Translations under genes and position numbers: made by a program | Part shown: positions 1 to 9,524 of the stretch, piece after piece | How positions within the stretch are numbered: the stretch's first letter is position 1 | Layout: each line of letters opens with the position of its first letter | Origin: Hylemonella gracilis | Lineage (GTDB): Bacteria; Pseudomonadota; Gammaproteobacteria; Burkholderiales; Burkholderiaceae_C | Length of the DNA stretch: 64,000 nt | Assembly: GCF_004328645.1 (NCBI RefSeq) | Contig: NZ_CP031395.1 | Coordinates: forward strand, 1,947,501 to 2,011,500 | Direction of reading: 5' to 3' | Notes under the pieces: generated by a model | What the model was told of the DNA's origin: nothing | Seen by the model: only the letters and a program-made list of their open reading frames with translations | The model's database searches: none

Positions 1-2
1 CG

Positions 3-1265
3 GCCTTGGCCCTGCTCGTGGCCTTTCTGGTGCTGCATGCACTGTTGCGTGGTCTGGCCATCTTGATGGGCATGCCTGCGCAGGCCCGACGCTGGCGCCG
101 CAGGCACCAGGAGCGCGCGCAGCAGCAAGGTCTGCTGGACGCCATGGCGCATTGGACTGCCGGGCGCTATCTGCGCGGCCGCAAGGCGGCCGAAACCGTG
201 ATCGAGCAGACGCAATCCCTGATGCGCAACGAGCAGGCCTTGCCGCAGAGCATCCGCATCGTGGCGCTGGCCCATCTACTGGCCGCCGAATGCGCACACG
301 CCCTGCAGGACCGCGTCCGGCGGGACGAACATGCCCAGGCAGCACTGGACGCCGTGGCCGGCGAGCTGGCGGGCGCCGGCGACAGCGTCAGCCGGGGCGC
401 CGTGCGCATGCGTGACGCGCAGGAAGTGCGCGAAGGCGTGCAATTGCGCATGGCGCGTTGGGCCTACGAGGATCGCGACGCTCAGGCCGCCCTGCGACGC
501 ATGGACGAGTTGCCGCAGGGCGTGGCGCGTCGTCTGGCCGCCCTGCGCCTGCGCCTGCGCGTCACCCGGCTGGCGGGCAAGCCGCTGGCCGCGCTGGAAA
601 CCGTGCGGCTGCTGAGCAAGCACCGCGCTTTTTCCGACGCCGCGACCCAGGTTATCGTGCGGGGCCTGGTCACCGAAGTGTTGCGTGACGCCCACGATCA
701 GGCGCAGTTGCTCCAGGCCTGGGAGGCCCTGGAACCGACCGAACGCGCTTTACCCGAGGCGGCGCTGCAAGCCGGGGAGCGCATGCTCGCGCTCAGCGAC
801 AAGAGCGGCGACAAGATCGGCAATGACTTTGCACAGGTGTTGCGCTGGCTGGAACCGGTCTGGGAACAGCTGGTGCGCGCCGCTTTGCCGGTTTCGGCCA
901 CGGCGTCGATGTCGGCGGCGTCGGTCGTGCATGGCGCAGCGTCCGCGTCCGCGCTGCGTCTGCGGCTGGTGTTGCTGCTGGAGCGGGGCTTCGAACGCCT
1001 GCCACCGGATGCCGCCTGGCTGGGGCGGATCGAGACTGCGCAGATGGCCAGCCCGGGTGACCCGCTGCTGCAATACCTGGCGGGCGTGACCTGCATGCAC
1101 CTGCGCTTGTGGGGCAAGGCCCAGCAGCTGCTGAAGCAGTCGCTCACCCAGCTGAAGGACGAGGGCCTGCGCCGTCGCGCCTGGTCCAGCCTGGCACGGC
1201 TGGCCGAGCAGCGCGAGGACACGCAAGCCGCGCTGGAAGCCTGGCGGCGTGCCGCCCTGGGTTAA
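3..1265 (+). CDS. hemY: HemY-like inner-membrane protein, 5' end cut by window edge
   Basis: This is the C-terminal part of a HemY-type protein of the porphyrin-gene neighbourhood. It is not the protoporphyrinogen oxidase of the same name. The reading frame is open to the window edge, so the true start lies outside. The visible part begins in a hydrophobic segment (AFLVLHALLRGLAIL) followed by a basic stretch (ARRWRRRHQERA), as in HemY, where two N-terminal membrane helices precede a long helical TPR-like domain. The rest is alanine- and leucine-rich repeats ending in LARLAEQREDTQAALEAWRRAA, typical of a terminal TPR. The family is thought to act in late haem synthesis or its regulation, but the mechanism is unsettled. 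The assignment rests on architecture and lineage expectation. Confidence 0.75.
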   Translation, partial: ALALLVAFLVLHALLRGLAILMGMPAQARRWRRRHQERAQQQGLLDAMAHWTAGRYLRGRKAAETVIEQTQSLMRNEQALPQSIRIVALAHLLAAECAHALQDRVRRDEHAQAALDAVAGELAGAGDSVSRGAVRMRDAQEVREGVQLRMARWAYEDRDAQAALRRMDELPQGVARRLAALRLRLRVTRLAGKPLAALETVRLLSKHRAFSDAATQVIVRGLVTEVLRDAHDQAQLLQAWEALEPTERALPEAALQAGERMLALSDKSGDKIGNDFAQVLRWLEPVWEQLVRAALPVSATASMSAASVVHGAASASALRLRLVLLLERGFERLPPDAAWLGRIETAQMASPGDPLLQYLAGVTCMHLRLWGKAQQLLKQSLTQLKDEGLRRRAWSSLARLAEQREDTQAALEAWRRAALG

Positions 1266-1270
1266 GCCCC

Positions 1271-1306
1271 AAGCCGTAATCGGCCCCAATCCGGGGCCTC
1301 AGGCTT
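1271..1306 (+). other. Nested inverted repeat after hemY
   Basis: A 6-bp stem GGCCCC/GGGGCC around AATCC lies inside an outer AAGCC/GGCTT pair just after the hemY stop. There is no U-tract after it, so it is at most a weak or Rho-assisted terminator. Confidence 0.3.
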
Positions 1307-1369
1307 GTCGACCGGATGGCGACGGCAGGGGTTTGCATACCCGTGACAGTAGGCCGGCTCCCGGCTAAT

Positions 1370-2476
1370 ATGGCCGACACCATGCCGACTTTGATCGACC
1401 ACCTCATCAAGCTGACAGATCACCGCGACCGTGAGCCGCTGGACCTGACCCTGGCCAAGGCCATGCTCGACCTGACCGTCGTCCAGCGGGTGGTGATCGC
1501 CCGTCTGATGGTGGATGACGAGCAAAAACGCTGGCTGGACAAAGTGACCCTGGACGCTGGCGGTGGCGGCAAGGTGGTGGATCCCTTGCGTGTCAACCCG
1601 AAGCGCCTGCCGCGCCTGGACGACGAGCCCGATCGGGTTCGCTGCCTGAGCGAGAACGCGGAGGTCGAGGTGGCCTGGGCAGGTCAGGATGGCCCGCGCA
1701 TCTATTTCTACCCCTTGCTCGACGAAGTGCGTGACGACGAGCGAGGCGTGCTGGAAGTCCATGCCGCCAGCACCTTGGACGACGCAGCGCGGCAGGTCAT
1801 CGCCCAGCTGCATCATGTCTACCGCAACATGCATGTGCTGCTGGCCTACAGCGACCACGATCCCCTGACGGGCCTGCTGAATCGCAAGTCACTGGACGAT
1901 ACCTTCTACAGCGCCGTCCTCGAGGAATTGACCAGCATCCCGCCTGGAGCGCCGGATTCGGCACCGTCCCCCGCGGCGCAGGAGGGCAAGTCGGCCGAAC
2001 CCGAACGCCGTCACCGCGTCCCTCCCAACTATTGGCTGGCCACCATCGCGGTGGATCATTTTCAGCTCCTCAACGACAAGCACGGTCATTTGCTCATGGA
2101 GGAGAACACGCTGCTGATCACGCGCATCATGAACAACACGTTCCGCACCCATGATCGGCTCTACCGTCTGGGCGGTGACCGTTTCGCGGCGCTGTTTCAC
2201 TGTCCCGAGGAGGCTGCGGCGCTGAACCTGCTGGAGCGTCTGCGCGACAGCATTGAGCGCTTCAATTTTCCGCAACTCAGCCGTGCCACCGTCAGCATTG
2301 GATTCACCCGCATCCAGGAGGACGACACGCCGGACGCGGCGCTGGAGCGGTCTGAGCAGGCCATCGACTACGTGCAACGGAATGGCCATAACCAGGTGTG
2401 CAGCCATGCCGCGCTCCTGCGTCGAGGGTTCTTCGGTCTCGTGCAGCGTTCGGGCTCGGTGGATGTATTCCAGTGA
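1370..2476 (+). CDS. GGDEF-domain protein with degenerate GGDRF signature
   Basis: The C-terminal half (from about residue 160) is a GGDEF domain. DHDPLTGLLNRKSLDD matches the usual domain start, and DHFQLLNDKHGHLLMEENTLL matches the nucleotide-binding helix. The signature reads LGGDRF, so the usual fourth acidic residue is Arg. Diguanylate cyclase activity is therefore doubtful; it may be a catalytically dead GTP or c-di-GMP sensor. A proline- and alanine-rich insert (PPGAPDSAPSPAAQ) sits between the first helix and the first core strand. The N-terminal half has no recognised domain. I chose ATG 1370 because upstream residues do not resemble coding sequence; ATG 1382 is an alternative, and neither has a clear Shine-Dalgarno. 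A strong terminator follows. Confidence 0.8.
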   Translation: MADTMPTLIDHLIKLTDHRDREPLDLTLAKAMLDLTVVQRVVIARLMVDDEQKRWLDKVTLDAGGGGKVVDPLRVNPKRLPRLDDEPDRVRCLSENAEVEVAWAGQDGPRIYFYPLLDEVRDDERGVLEVHAASTLDDAARQVIAQLHHVYRNMHVLLAYSDHDPLTGLLNRKSLDDTFYSAVLEELTSIPPGAPDSAPSPAAQEGKSAEPERRHRVPPNYWLATIAVDHFQLLNDKHGHLLMEENTLLITRIMNNTFRTHDRLYRLGGDRFAALFHCPEEAAALNLLERLRDSIERFNFPQLSRATVSIGFTRIQEDDTPDAALERSEQAIDYVQRNGHNQVCSHAALLRRGFFGLVQRSGSVDVFQ

Positions 2477-2514
2477 GGTCCGCGCCCGGTGGCGCGATGG
2501 CCGGGACGGATCCG

Positions 2515-2547
2515 AAAAAAAACCGCCATGGTCCATGGCGGTTTTTT
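2515..2547. terminator. Bidirectional intrinsic terminator between the GGDEF gene and rne
   Basis: Perfect 9-bp arms CCGCCATGG/CCATGGCGG are flanked by an A-run on the left and TTTTTT on the right, so the element terminates on both strands. It serves the convergent GGDEF gene (plus) and rne (minus). A second hairpin, GGCGCCT/AGGCGCC, follows at about 2560-2578, closer to the rne stop. Confidence 0.9.
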
Positions 2548-2596
2548 CATGATGGACCGGGCGCCTCTGTGAGGCGCCGGTCCGTCTGGGGCTGAC

Positions 2597-5467
2597 TTAC
2601 TGCTGTTCGAAGGGCAGTTTCAGCGCGCTCAGGTCCTTGCGCGTTTCCACCAGGACCAGTGGACCTTCATCGAGTACCACGGGTGCGGGCCGTTCGCGCG
2701 GCACATGCACGGGCTGAGGTTCGGCGGCGATGGCCGCTTGCACGGTTGCCACCTTCTCGGCGTCGGAGTTCACCCACAGCAGACCGGCTGCCGAGGCCAC
2801 CTCGTTCAAGGTGCTCAGGGGCAGCTTGTAGGACTGCACGCGCGGCAGTTTCTGGCCACCCGTGTTCGCGGATGTGGAGGCGGTTGGGGTTTGGGTTTCC
2901 GAGCTCACCCCGGGCGTGGCCGCTTCCTTGGCGGGCGCCATCGCCTGGGCCTGGCCATCGGTGTCGGCAGCTTCCGGCTCGCCCTGCGATTCGCCACCGC
3001 GGCCCTGGCCACCGTTGCGCTCGCCGCGCTCACGCCGATCGCGGCCGTAACGGTCGCGGGAGCGTCGTTCCCGCGTGTTCTGTCCCGATCCCGCTTGGCC
3101 GGCTTCGTCCAAACCCGGGGCGACAAGCCCTGTGTTTTCCGCCGTCAAGTCCATGGCCTGGCCTGCTTCCAGCACTTCCTGCGGCGCACGCTGTTCCTGC
3201 TCACCGCGACGGGGACGCTCCTGCCGTTCGCGACGTGGCTGTTCACCACCTTCGGGGCGTTCCTGCCGTTCGCGACGCGGTTGCTCACCGCCTTCGGGAC
3301 GCTCCGTGCGTTCCTGGCGCTCAGCACGTTCACGTTCGGGCCGCTCCGCGCGCTCAGGACGTTCCGCGCGTTCGCCGCGGCCGCTGCGGGGCTGTTCGCC
3401 CCGGCCGTCCTGACGACCACCGCGTGCCTCGCCGCCGCGCGGCGCGCGTTCCTGGCGTTGCTCATTGCCGCCGCCACTGCGTGCCTCGTTGCGGGCCTGG
3501 CCATCGCCGCGTTCGGTACGCTCGCCGCGCGCCTGCTGCTCCTGGCGGCCCCGGCCGCCGTTGGTGTTGCTACCGCCGCGCTGGCGACCCTCACCCCGCG
3601 TATCTTCGCGCCGGCCTTGGCTGTCTTCGCGGCGACCGCCTCGTCCGCCGTCACGTCCGCCCTCGCGGCGTGCATCTTTCTTGTCGCCGTGTGCACGGCC
3701 GGCCGCGGGTTTCGTTTCCGCACCACCGAACAGGCGCTTGATCCAACCGAAGAAGCCGCTTTCGGTGTCGCCGCCGGCTGTCTTGGCGGTCTTGTGCGCG
3801 GCCTGCTTGGCCACCGGGGCCGCGGACTTGGGCGCCGCAGCCGGGGTAGGCAGGGGCGCGGGCGGCGCGTCCGGCAGGAAGCCCTTGAGCACGGGCGTCT
3901 GCTTGTTGGTGGGCTCTTGCGAGCGGCGCGTGATGGCCGTGGGATCCTCGATCTCCTCGGCCATGGCGTAGCTGGCCTCGACGCGGTCCAGGCGTGGATC
4001 GTCGTGCTTCAGGCGCTCCAGCTTGTAGTTGGGCGTCTCCAGCGACTTGTTGGGCACCATCAGCACGTTGAGGCGCTGCTTGAGCTCGATCTTGGTGATC
4101 TCGTTGCGCTTCTCATTGAGCAGGAAGGACGCCACGTCCACGGGCACTTGCACATGCACGGCAGCCGTGTTGTCCTTCTGCGATTCTTCCTGGATGATGC
4201 GCAGGATCTGCAGCGCGCTCGACTCGGTGTCGCGAATGTGGCCAGAGCCGCCGCAGCGCGGGCAGGGAATGGAGGCACCTTCGGACAGCGCCGGGCGCAG
4301 GCGCTGGCGGCTCATTTCCATCAGGCCGAACTTGGAGATGGTGCCGAACTGCACGCGGGCGCGGTCCTGGCGCAAGGCGTCGCGCAGGCGGTTCTCGACC
4401 TCGCGGCGATTGCGACTTTCCTCCATGTCGATGAAGTCGATGACGATCAGGCCACCCAGGTCGCGCAGGCGCATCTGGCGCGCCACTTCATCGGCGGCTT
4501 CCAGGTTGGTGCGGGTCGCGGTTTCCTCGATGTCGCCGCCCTTGATGGCGCGCGCGGAGTTCACGTCCACCGACACCAAGGCTTCGGTGTGGTCGATCAC
4601 GATGGCGCCGCCGGACGGCAGGGTCACGGTGCGGGCGTAGGCCGACTCGATCTGGTGCTCGATCTGGAAGCGGCTGAACAGCGGTGCGTTGTCGCGATAG
4701 CGCTTCACGCGTGCCGCGTGCTCGGGCATGACGTGCGCCATGAACTGCTGAGCCTGTTCGTACACGTCGTCTGTGTCGATCAGGATGTCGCCGATGTCGC
4801 TGTTGAAATAGTCGCGGATGGCGCGGATGACCAGAGAGCTTTCCTGGTAAATCAGGAAAGCACCCTTGCTGGCCTTGGAGGCGGCGTCAATGGCTTCCCA
4901 GAGCTTGAGCAGGTAGTTCAGGTCCCACTGCAGTTCCGGCGCGCTGCGACCGATGCCGGCCGTGCGCGCGATGATGGACATGCCGTTAGGGTATTCAAGC
5001 TGGTCCAGCGCCTCCTTCAGTTCGGCGCGGTCATCGCCCTCGATGCGCCGGCTCACGCCGCCGCCGCGCGGATTGTTGGGCATGAGCACCACGTAACGGC
5101 CTGCCAGGGAGACGAAGGAGGTCAGGGCCGCGCCCTTGTTGCCGCGCTCTTCCTTCTCGACCTGGACCAGCAGTTCCTGGCCTTCCTTGATCACGTCCTG
5201 GATCTTGGCCTGGCTGGGCGAGACGCCCGCGGCGAAGTACTGGCGGGAGATTTCCTTGAAGGGGAGGAAGCCGTGGCGGTCTTCACCGTAATCGACGAAG
5301 CAGGCTTCAAGCGAAGGCTCGACGCGGGTGACGACGGCCTTGTAGATGTTGCCCTTGCGCTGCTCGCGCCCTTCGATTTCGATTTCGTAGTCGAGGAGTT
5401 TCTGTCCGTCGACGATGGCCAAGCGGCGCTCTTCGGCCTGCGTGGCGTTGATCAGCATCCGTTTCAT
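2597..5467 (-). CDS. rne: Ribonuclease E
   Basis: Essential endoribonuclease of mRNA decay and rRNA/tRNA processing, and scaffold of the degradosome. The start [20 protein letters not shown] is the family N-terminus. An AAGGAA Shine-Dalgarno lies 7 nt before ATG 5467, so the in-frame start seven codons upstream is rejected. An S1 domain covers roughly residues 35-120. The catalytic aspartates lie in [10 protein letters not shown] (about 300) and [10 protein letters not shown] (about 345). The zinc-link [12 protein letters not shown] follows near 405. From about residue 510 the protein is a disordered arginine/glutamate/glycine-rich scaffold with short repeats, normal for RNase E and variable between species. 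The product is about 956 residues. It is divergent from rluC, as in E. coli, with a long leader that in E. coli mediates autoregulation. Confidence 0.97.
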   Translation of the reverse strand: MKRMLINATQAEERRLAIVDGQKLLDYEIEIEGREQRKGNIYKAVVTRVEPSLEACFVDYGEDRHGFLPFKEISRQYFAAGVSPSQAKIQDVIKEGQELLVQVEKEERGNKGAALTSFVSLAGRYVVLMPNNPRGGGVSRRIEGDDRAELKEALDQLEYPNGMSIIARTAGIGRSAPELQWDLNYLLKLWEAIDAASKASKGAFLIYQESSLVIRAIRDYFNSDIGDILIDTDDVYEQAQQFMAHVMPEHAARVKRYRDNAPLFSRFQIEHQIESAYARTVTLPSGGAIVIDHTEALVSVDVNSARAIKGGDIEETATRTNLEAADEVARQMRLRDLGGLIVIDFIDMEESRNRREVENRLRDALRQDRARVQFGTISKFGLMEMSRQRLRPALSEGASIPCPRCGGSGHIRDTESSALQILRIIQEESQKDNTAAVHVQVPVDVASFLLNEKRNEITKIELKQRLNVLMVPNKSLETPNYKLERLKHDDPRLDRVEASYAMAEEIEDPTAITRRSQEPTNKQTPVLKGFLPDAPPAPLPTPAAAPKSAAPVAKQAAHKTAKTAGGDTESGFFGWIKRLFGGAETKPAAGRAHGDKKDARREGGRDGGRGGRREDSQGRREDTRGEGRQRGGSNTNGGRGRQEQQARGERTERGDGQARNEARSGGGNEQRQERAPRGGEARGGRQDGRGEQPRSGRGERAERPERAERPERERAERQERTERPEGGEQPRRERQERPEGGEQPRRERQERPRRGEQEQRAPQEVLEAGQAMDLTAENTGLVAPGLDEAGQAGSGQNTRERRSRDRYGRDRRERGERNGGQGRGGESQGEPEAADTDGQAQAMAPAKEAATPGVSSETQTPTASTSANTGGQKLPRVQSYKLPLSTLNEVASAAGLLWVNSDAEKVATVQAAIAAEPQPVHVPRERPAPVVLDEGPLVLVETRKDLSALKLPFEQQ
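3214..3297. repeat. Two tandem 42-bp units in the rne scaffold region
   Basis: Units 3214-3255 and 3256-3297 match at most positions and encode two copies of a 14-residue motif built on [14 protein letters not shown]. Shorter, less regular ER/RPE units extend to about 3380. This is coding-repeat expansion inside the disordered tail of RNase E. Confidence 0.8.
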
Positions 5468-6068
5468 GGGATGGTTCCTTTGCATCACAGTTCAGCACAC
5501 CCGCGCGAAGCGGGAACCGCGCATGCGCGCCCAAGGCGGCCTGCGCAACGGGTGGTGATGCCGGGACTGACGCGAGGAAACGGGGAACTGCCGGAGAGCC
5601 GCTGACTCAGGTTGAGAGTCGCGGCGCAGGCGCGTGGATGAAGGCGAGGGATGCCGTGGACACGGCGGTTTGTGTGGCCGCCGCCGATCCGACCAGGGTG
5701 GCCAGGACGCGCGGGTCACGCTCTGTCGCGGCCACGCATGGCGGCTGCACAAGCGCGCGCAGCGCGTACGCGACGCGCTGCAGGGGCGGCAGGAGCAGAC
5801 TCAACAACACAAACATTTCGCTTTGATCCGCCCGCCTGCCCTGATGAATGGCTGTTTCACGATCAGGGCGGACGGGCTGGGGTATTCCGTTCAGGGTTTC
5901 CTAACGCAGGTCTTGGCCTCTGCGGGTGGGGGCCACGGTGAACTCAGGTTCACGCGTTTGCCCTCGTGGCGGAGGTGGCATCGACCAGCTGGCGCGGCCC
6001 GGACTGTCGGTCGAGAAATGCGTGAAGGATAAAATTCAGGCAAATCAACCACTTACGGCGCGGCGCCA
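5468..6068. promoter_or_regulatory. 600-bp rne/rluC divergent leader region with long stem
   Basis: No convincing gene is seen here. On the minus strand it should hold the rne promoter and a long 5' leader. The best structure is an imperfect 16-bp stem: 5830-5845 pairs with 5862-5877 around a 16-nt loop, with two mismatches. A smaller hairpin, GTGAAC/GTTCAC, lies at 5938-5953. On the plus strand TAAAAT (6030-6035) is a possible -10 for rluC, but no good -35 is visible. A minus-strand frame at 5607-5816 encodes a hydrophobic 69-residue peptide without a Shine-Dalgarno, and I do not call it a gene. Confidence 0.5.
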
Positions 6069-7099
6069 GTGAAACACATTATAGAGGGCAAATCGGCGGG
6101 CGTCAGCCTTTCCGCGCAGGCGGCGCGGATTGTGATGGTGGACGAAGAATCGGCCGGGCAGCGCCTGGACAACTTCCTCCTGCGCCATCTCAAGGGCGTG
6201 CCCAAGACCCATGTCTACCGCATCATCCGCAGCGGTGAGGTGCGGGTGAACAAGGGGCGCGCCAGCGCGGAGACACGTGTGCAGCCTGGCGACGCGGTGC
6301 GCCTGCCGCCGCTGCGCTTGTCCGAGCGGGCGGCGGACAAGGCCGAGGCCATGGCGCAGGGTTCCGGAGCGCCCCCCGGGAGTTTCCCGTGCTGCTGGAG
6401 GACGAGGCCGTGCTGGCCGTGGACAAGCCCGCGGGCGTTGCCGTGCATGGGGGCTCCGGGGTCAGTTTCGGCGTGATCGAGCAGTTGCGCATGGCACGGA
6501 GCTATGGCCAGACCGGTGGCGCCAAATTCCTGGAGCTGGTGCACCGGCTCGACCGCGAAACCAGCGGCATCCTCTTGCTGGCCAAGAAACGTAGCGCGCT
6601 CAAGGCCTTGCAGGACCAGTTCCGCGAACGGGAGACCGGCAAGACCTACCTGGCCCTGGTCACGGGCAGTTGGCCGGTGAACAAGAAGGTGCTGGACAAG
6701 CCACTGCACAAATACCTGCTGGAAGACGGCGAACGCCGTGTCCGGGTCGTGGCCAAGGACGACCCGGATGGAATGCACGCCGTGACCCTGGTGAAGGTAA
6801 GACTGCGCTCGGACACCTACAGCCTGCTCGAGGTGACCATCAAGACCGGCCGTACGCACCAGATCCGCGTGCACCTCGCTTCCGAGGGGCATCCAATCGC
6901 GGGTGACGACAAATACGGCGATTTCGAGCTGAATCGGACCCTGCAGAAAGGGGCATCGTCGCTCAAGCGCATGTTTCTCCATGCCTGGCGGCTACAGTTC
7001 ACCCATCCGGTCGGCGGGGAGCGCATTGAGTTGATGTCCGAGCTGCCGCCCGACCTCACGCCTTTTCTGCATCACGTACTACCGCCTCCCCATGAGTGA
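6069..7099 (+). pseudogene. rluC: 23S rRNA pseudouridine synthase RluC, frameshifted
   Basis: RluC makes three pseudouridines in 23S rRNA (955, 2504 and 2580 in E. coli). The first frame gives the S4-like RNA-binding domain (SAGQRLDNFLLRHLKGVPKT through PGDAVRLPP) and runs to about 6371. The catalytic domain continues in another frame from about 6377 with EFPVLLEDEAVLAVDKPAG, the catalytic HRLDRETSGILLLAK and RTHQIRVHLAS. The two halves join exactly if the C-run at 6372-6377 had seven Cs instead of six, restoring GAPPREFPVLLED. The intact protein would be about 343 residues, normal for RluC. Either the gene is inactivated or a base was missed in sequencing. It is first in a run with the HAD phosphatase gene, which overlaps its end by 8 bp. 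Confidence 0.88.
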
Positions 7100-7757
7100 C
7101 CGTCCCCGCCGCTATGACCTGATTGCCTTTGACTGGGACGGCACGCTGTTCGATTCGACCGCCATCATCACGCACAGCATCCAAGAGGCGGTACGCGACG
7201 TGGGGGGCACCGTGCCATCGGATACCCAGGCTTCCTATGTGATCGGCATGGCGCTCAGCCAGGCGCTGGCCCATGCCGCGCCCGACGTGCCTCCTGAAAA
7301 GCACCCGGAGCTCGCCGCGCGTTACCGCCACCACTACCTGGCGCACGAGAACGACGTCAGCTTGTTCGATGGCGTGCTGGACATGTTGGCCGCGCTCAAA
7401 GACCGTGGCTACAAGCTGACGGTGGCGACCGGCAAGAACCGGGTCGGACTGGACCGCGTGCTGCAGGTCGCGCGGCTGCAAAGCCTCTTTGATGGCACCC
7501 GCACGGCCGACGAGACGGCGGGCAAGCCGCACCCGCGCATGCTGCTGGAGCTGATGCTGCAATTCGGTGTACCGTCCGAGCGCACCCTGATGATCGGTGA
7601 CACCACGCATGACCTGCAGATGGCGCTCAACGCCGGCTGCGACAGCGTGGGCGTGAGCTACGGGGCGCACGAGCCGGGAACCTTTCACGTCCTGAAGCCG
7701 AGAGCGATCGCGCACAGCACACGCGAACTGCATGCCTGGCTGGACGACAATGCCTGA
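7092..7757 (+). CDS. HAD-family hydrolase, phosphoglycolate-phosphatase-like
   Basis: A haloacid-dehalogenase-fold phosphatase of about 221 residues. Motif I is FDWDGTLFDST, with both catalytic aspartates. Motif II is in LTVATGKNR. The motif III lysine is in ETAGKPHPRM and motif IV is MIGDTTHDLQMALNAG. Cap-domain residues follow motif I, as in the Gph/PGMB subgroup. The ATG overlaps the rluC stop, so the two are probably translationally coupled; this rluC-HAD-sppA order is common in the lineage. The substrate is not determined by sequence; phosphoglycolate or another small phosphate monoester is likely. Confidence 0.9.
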   Translation: MSDRPRRYDLIAFDWDGTLFDSTAIITHSIQEAVRDVGGTVPSDTQASYVIGMALSQALAHAAPDVPPEKHPELAARYRHHYLAHENDVSLFDGVLDMLAALKDRGYKLTVATGKNRVGLDRVLQVARLQSLFDGTRTADETAGKPHPRMLLELMLQFGVPSERTLMIGDTTHDLQMALNAGCDSVGVSYGAHEPGTFHVLKPRAIAHSTRELHAWLDDNA

Positions 7758-7799
7758 TAGTCATCGTTCCATCTGCCTTATCCAACCGTCTTCAACACC

Positions 7800-8894
7800 A
7801 TGAACGAATCCTCCCGCGACGAGCCCGGTTTCGACGAAATCGGCCCCAGCGCCCCTGCATCCAACGCCTCAACCGCACCCGCGGCCGGCGATCCGGGCGC
7901 TGCGGCGCCGGGGCCGGCCACCCCCGCCGCAAGGTCGGCCAAGACCACGGTGGCGTCCGCCACCACCGAAGCTGGCTGGGAACGTGCCGTGCTGGAAAAA
8001 TTGGCCTTCGCGTCCTTGAACGAGCAGCGCGCCGCGCGGCGCTGGAGGATCGCCAATCGCATGATCTTTCTGTTGCTCTTCCTGATCGTGCTCTGGCTCT
8101 TGTTCCGTCCCAGCCATCCCGGCACGGCCACGCCCCAGCGGCACACGGCCGTGGTCAGCATCCGGGGCGAGATTTCGTCTGACAGCGAAGCCGGTTCCGA
8201 TCTGGTGTTGGCCGCCGCGCGCGAGGCCTTCGAGAACAGCGGTGCCCAGGCCGTGGTGCTGCTGATCGACTCACCTGGCGGCAGCCCCGTGCAGGCGGGC
8301 ATCATCAATGATGAAATCAATCGCCTGAAGACCCTGCACAAGAAGCCGGTCTACGCGGTGGTCGAAGAATCCTGTGCCTCCGCCGCCTATTACATCGCGG
8401 TGTCGGCTGATCGCATCTTCGTGGACAAGGCCAGCATCGTCGGCAGCATCGGCGTGCTCATGGATGGCTTTGGCTTCACGGGGTTGATGGACAAGCTCGG
8501 CGTCGAACGTCGCCTGATGACCGCGGGCGAAAACAAGGGCTTCCTCGATCCCTTCAGCCCCCAGACCGCGCCGCAGCGTGCCTATGCCCAGGCCATGCTG
8601 AATCAGATCCACCAGCAGTTCATCGGCGTGGTCAAGGCGGGTCGAGGCAAGCGTCTGCAGGAAACGCCGGAGACTTTCAGCGGCCTGTTCTGGACGGGTG
8701 AGCAGGCCGTGCAGATGGGCCTGGCCGACCAGCTTGGCAGCCTGGGTTACGTGGCACGCGAGGTGGTGCAAGCCGAGGAACTGGTGGACTACACCCGCAC
8801 GCCCAATGTGGCTGAGCGCCTGGCCAAGCGTTTTGGCGCTGCGCTGGGCGAAGGCGCGGTGCGGGCCCTGCAGTTGCAGCCGGTGTTGCGCTGA
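7800..8894 (+). CDS. sppA: S49-family signal peptide peptidase
   Basis: A membrane-bound serine peptidase that degrades cleaved signal peptides and other membrane peptides. The first 80 residues are a low-complexity Ala/Pro/Thr cytoplasmic extension. One membrane helix follows (MIFLLLFLIVLWLLF, about residues 83-97), then the periplasmic S49 domain. VVLLIDSPGGSP is the oxyanion-loop region. ESCASAAYYIAVSAD holds the expected catalytic serine, and TAGENKGFLDPFSP holds the expected lysine base of the short, one-domain SppA type. At 364 residues it is a short SppA, not the 618-residue E. coli form. It follows the HAD phosphatase by 42 bp and probably shares its transcript. Confidence 0.92.
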   Translation: MNESSRDEPGFDEIGPSAPASNASTAPAAGDPGAAAPGPATPAARSAKTTVASATTEAGWERAVLEKLAFASLNEQRAARRWRIANRMIFLLLFLIVLWLLFRPSHPGTATPQRHTAVVSIRGEISSDSEAGSDLVLAAAREAFENSGAQAVVLLIDSPGGSPVQAGIINDEINRLKTLHKKPVYAVVEESCASAAYYIAVSADRIFVDKASIVGSIGVLMDGFGFTGLMDKLGVERRLMTAGENKGFLDPFSPQTAPQRAYAQAMLNQIHQQFIGVVKAGRGKRLQETPETFSGLFWTGEQAVQMGLADQLGSLGYVAREVVQAEELVDYTRTPNVAERLAKRFGAALGEGAVRALQLQPVLR

Positions 8895-8918
8895 ACAGGT
8901 GTTTTAGGAGGCGCGCCT

Positions 8919-9515
8919 TCAGAAATTGAAGATTGCGCTGAACGTGGTCACCGTCACGTCGTCGTTCTGCTGACCTCGGGCGTAGGGTCGGCTGTCGCGG
9001 CCCAGACGCAATGAGAAGGTCCGGTCGGTGGCGTATTGCACGCCCAGGCCGTAGTTGAGACCGAAATCATCCACCGTGGCCGAGCCATTCGTGCCTTTGT
9101 AAATGGCGCTGGTCTGGCTCAGACCGAGTTTGCCGTAGATCGCCCAGCTGTCACGGCTGCCGAGGCCGAGCGGCAGGATGAACAGGCCCGCCGCGCCGAT
9201 GCTGCTCAGGCTGAAGTCATCGCCGGGCGAGTCGAAGTCACTCGTGGACAGATAGGACAGTTCTGCCGCGAAATTGCGATTGAACTGGATGCCGGTCAGC
9301 AGCTGCAGAGCCGGGGCGGTGTCACTGTGGTTGCCCATTTCCGCGTTCGCCAAGCCGCCGCCCAGACCCAGATAGGGTCGGACACTCTGGGCCTGCGCCG
9401 TGGTGATGCCCCCCAGGCCCAGCAGTAAGGCGAACACGACCGTGGCGAGGACGGCGTGGCGTGGGGCGGGGTGGCGTGGGGTGGGGTGGAGGCATGAGCG
9501 TTGGGGGGTGTGCAT
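8919..9515 (-). CDS. Outer-membrane beta-barrel protein
   Basis: A 198-residue exported protein. A basic, proline-rich start precedes a hydrophobic core (AVLATVVFALLLGLGGI) and a cleavage-like TAQAQS. The mature part has alternating amphipathic strands (RPYLGLGGGLANAEM, NFAAELSYLSTSDF, YGLGVQYATDRTFSLRLG). It ends in phenylalanine (TFSAIFNF), the C-terminal signal for assembly by the BAM machine. This fits an eight-stranded OmpA/OmpW/opacity-type barrel, but the substrate or role cannot be told. It is convergent with sppA, with 24 bp between, and lies just downstream of the c-di-GMP gene on the same strand. Confidence 0.8.
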   Translation of the reverse strand: MHTPQRSCLHPTPRHPAPRHAVLATVVFALLLGLGGITTAQAQSVRPYLGLGGGLANAEMGNHSDTAPALQLLTGIQFNRNFAAELSYLSTSDFDSPGDDFSLSSIGAAGLFILPLGLGSRDSWAIYGKLGLSQTSAIYKGTNGSATVDDFGLNYGLGVQYATDRTFSLRLGRDSRPYARGQQNDDVTVTTFSAIFNF

Positions 9516-9524
9516 CAGCTCAGT

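Noticed and set aside
2705..5605. A very long open frame on the plus strand opposite rne
   Set aside because: It is a frame mirror of GC-rich coding sequence: rne has every family motif and a proper start on the minus strand, while the antisense product resembles no family.
6372..6380. Programmed -1 frameshifting in rluC as a regulatory device
   Set aside because: Four other genes carry the same kind of lesion in unrelated contexts, so a shared technical or mutational cause is more likely than programmed recoding.
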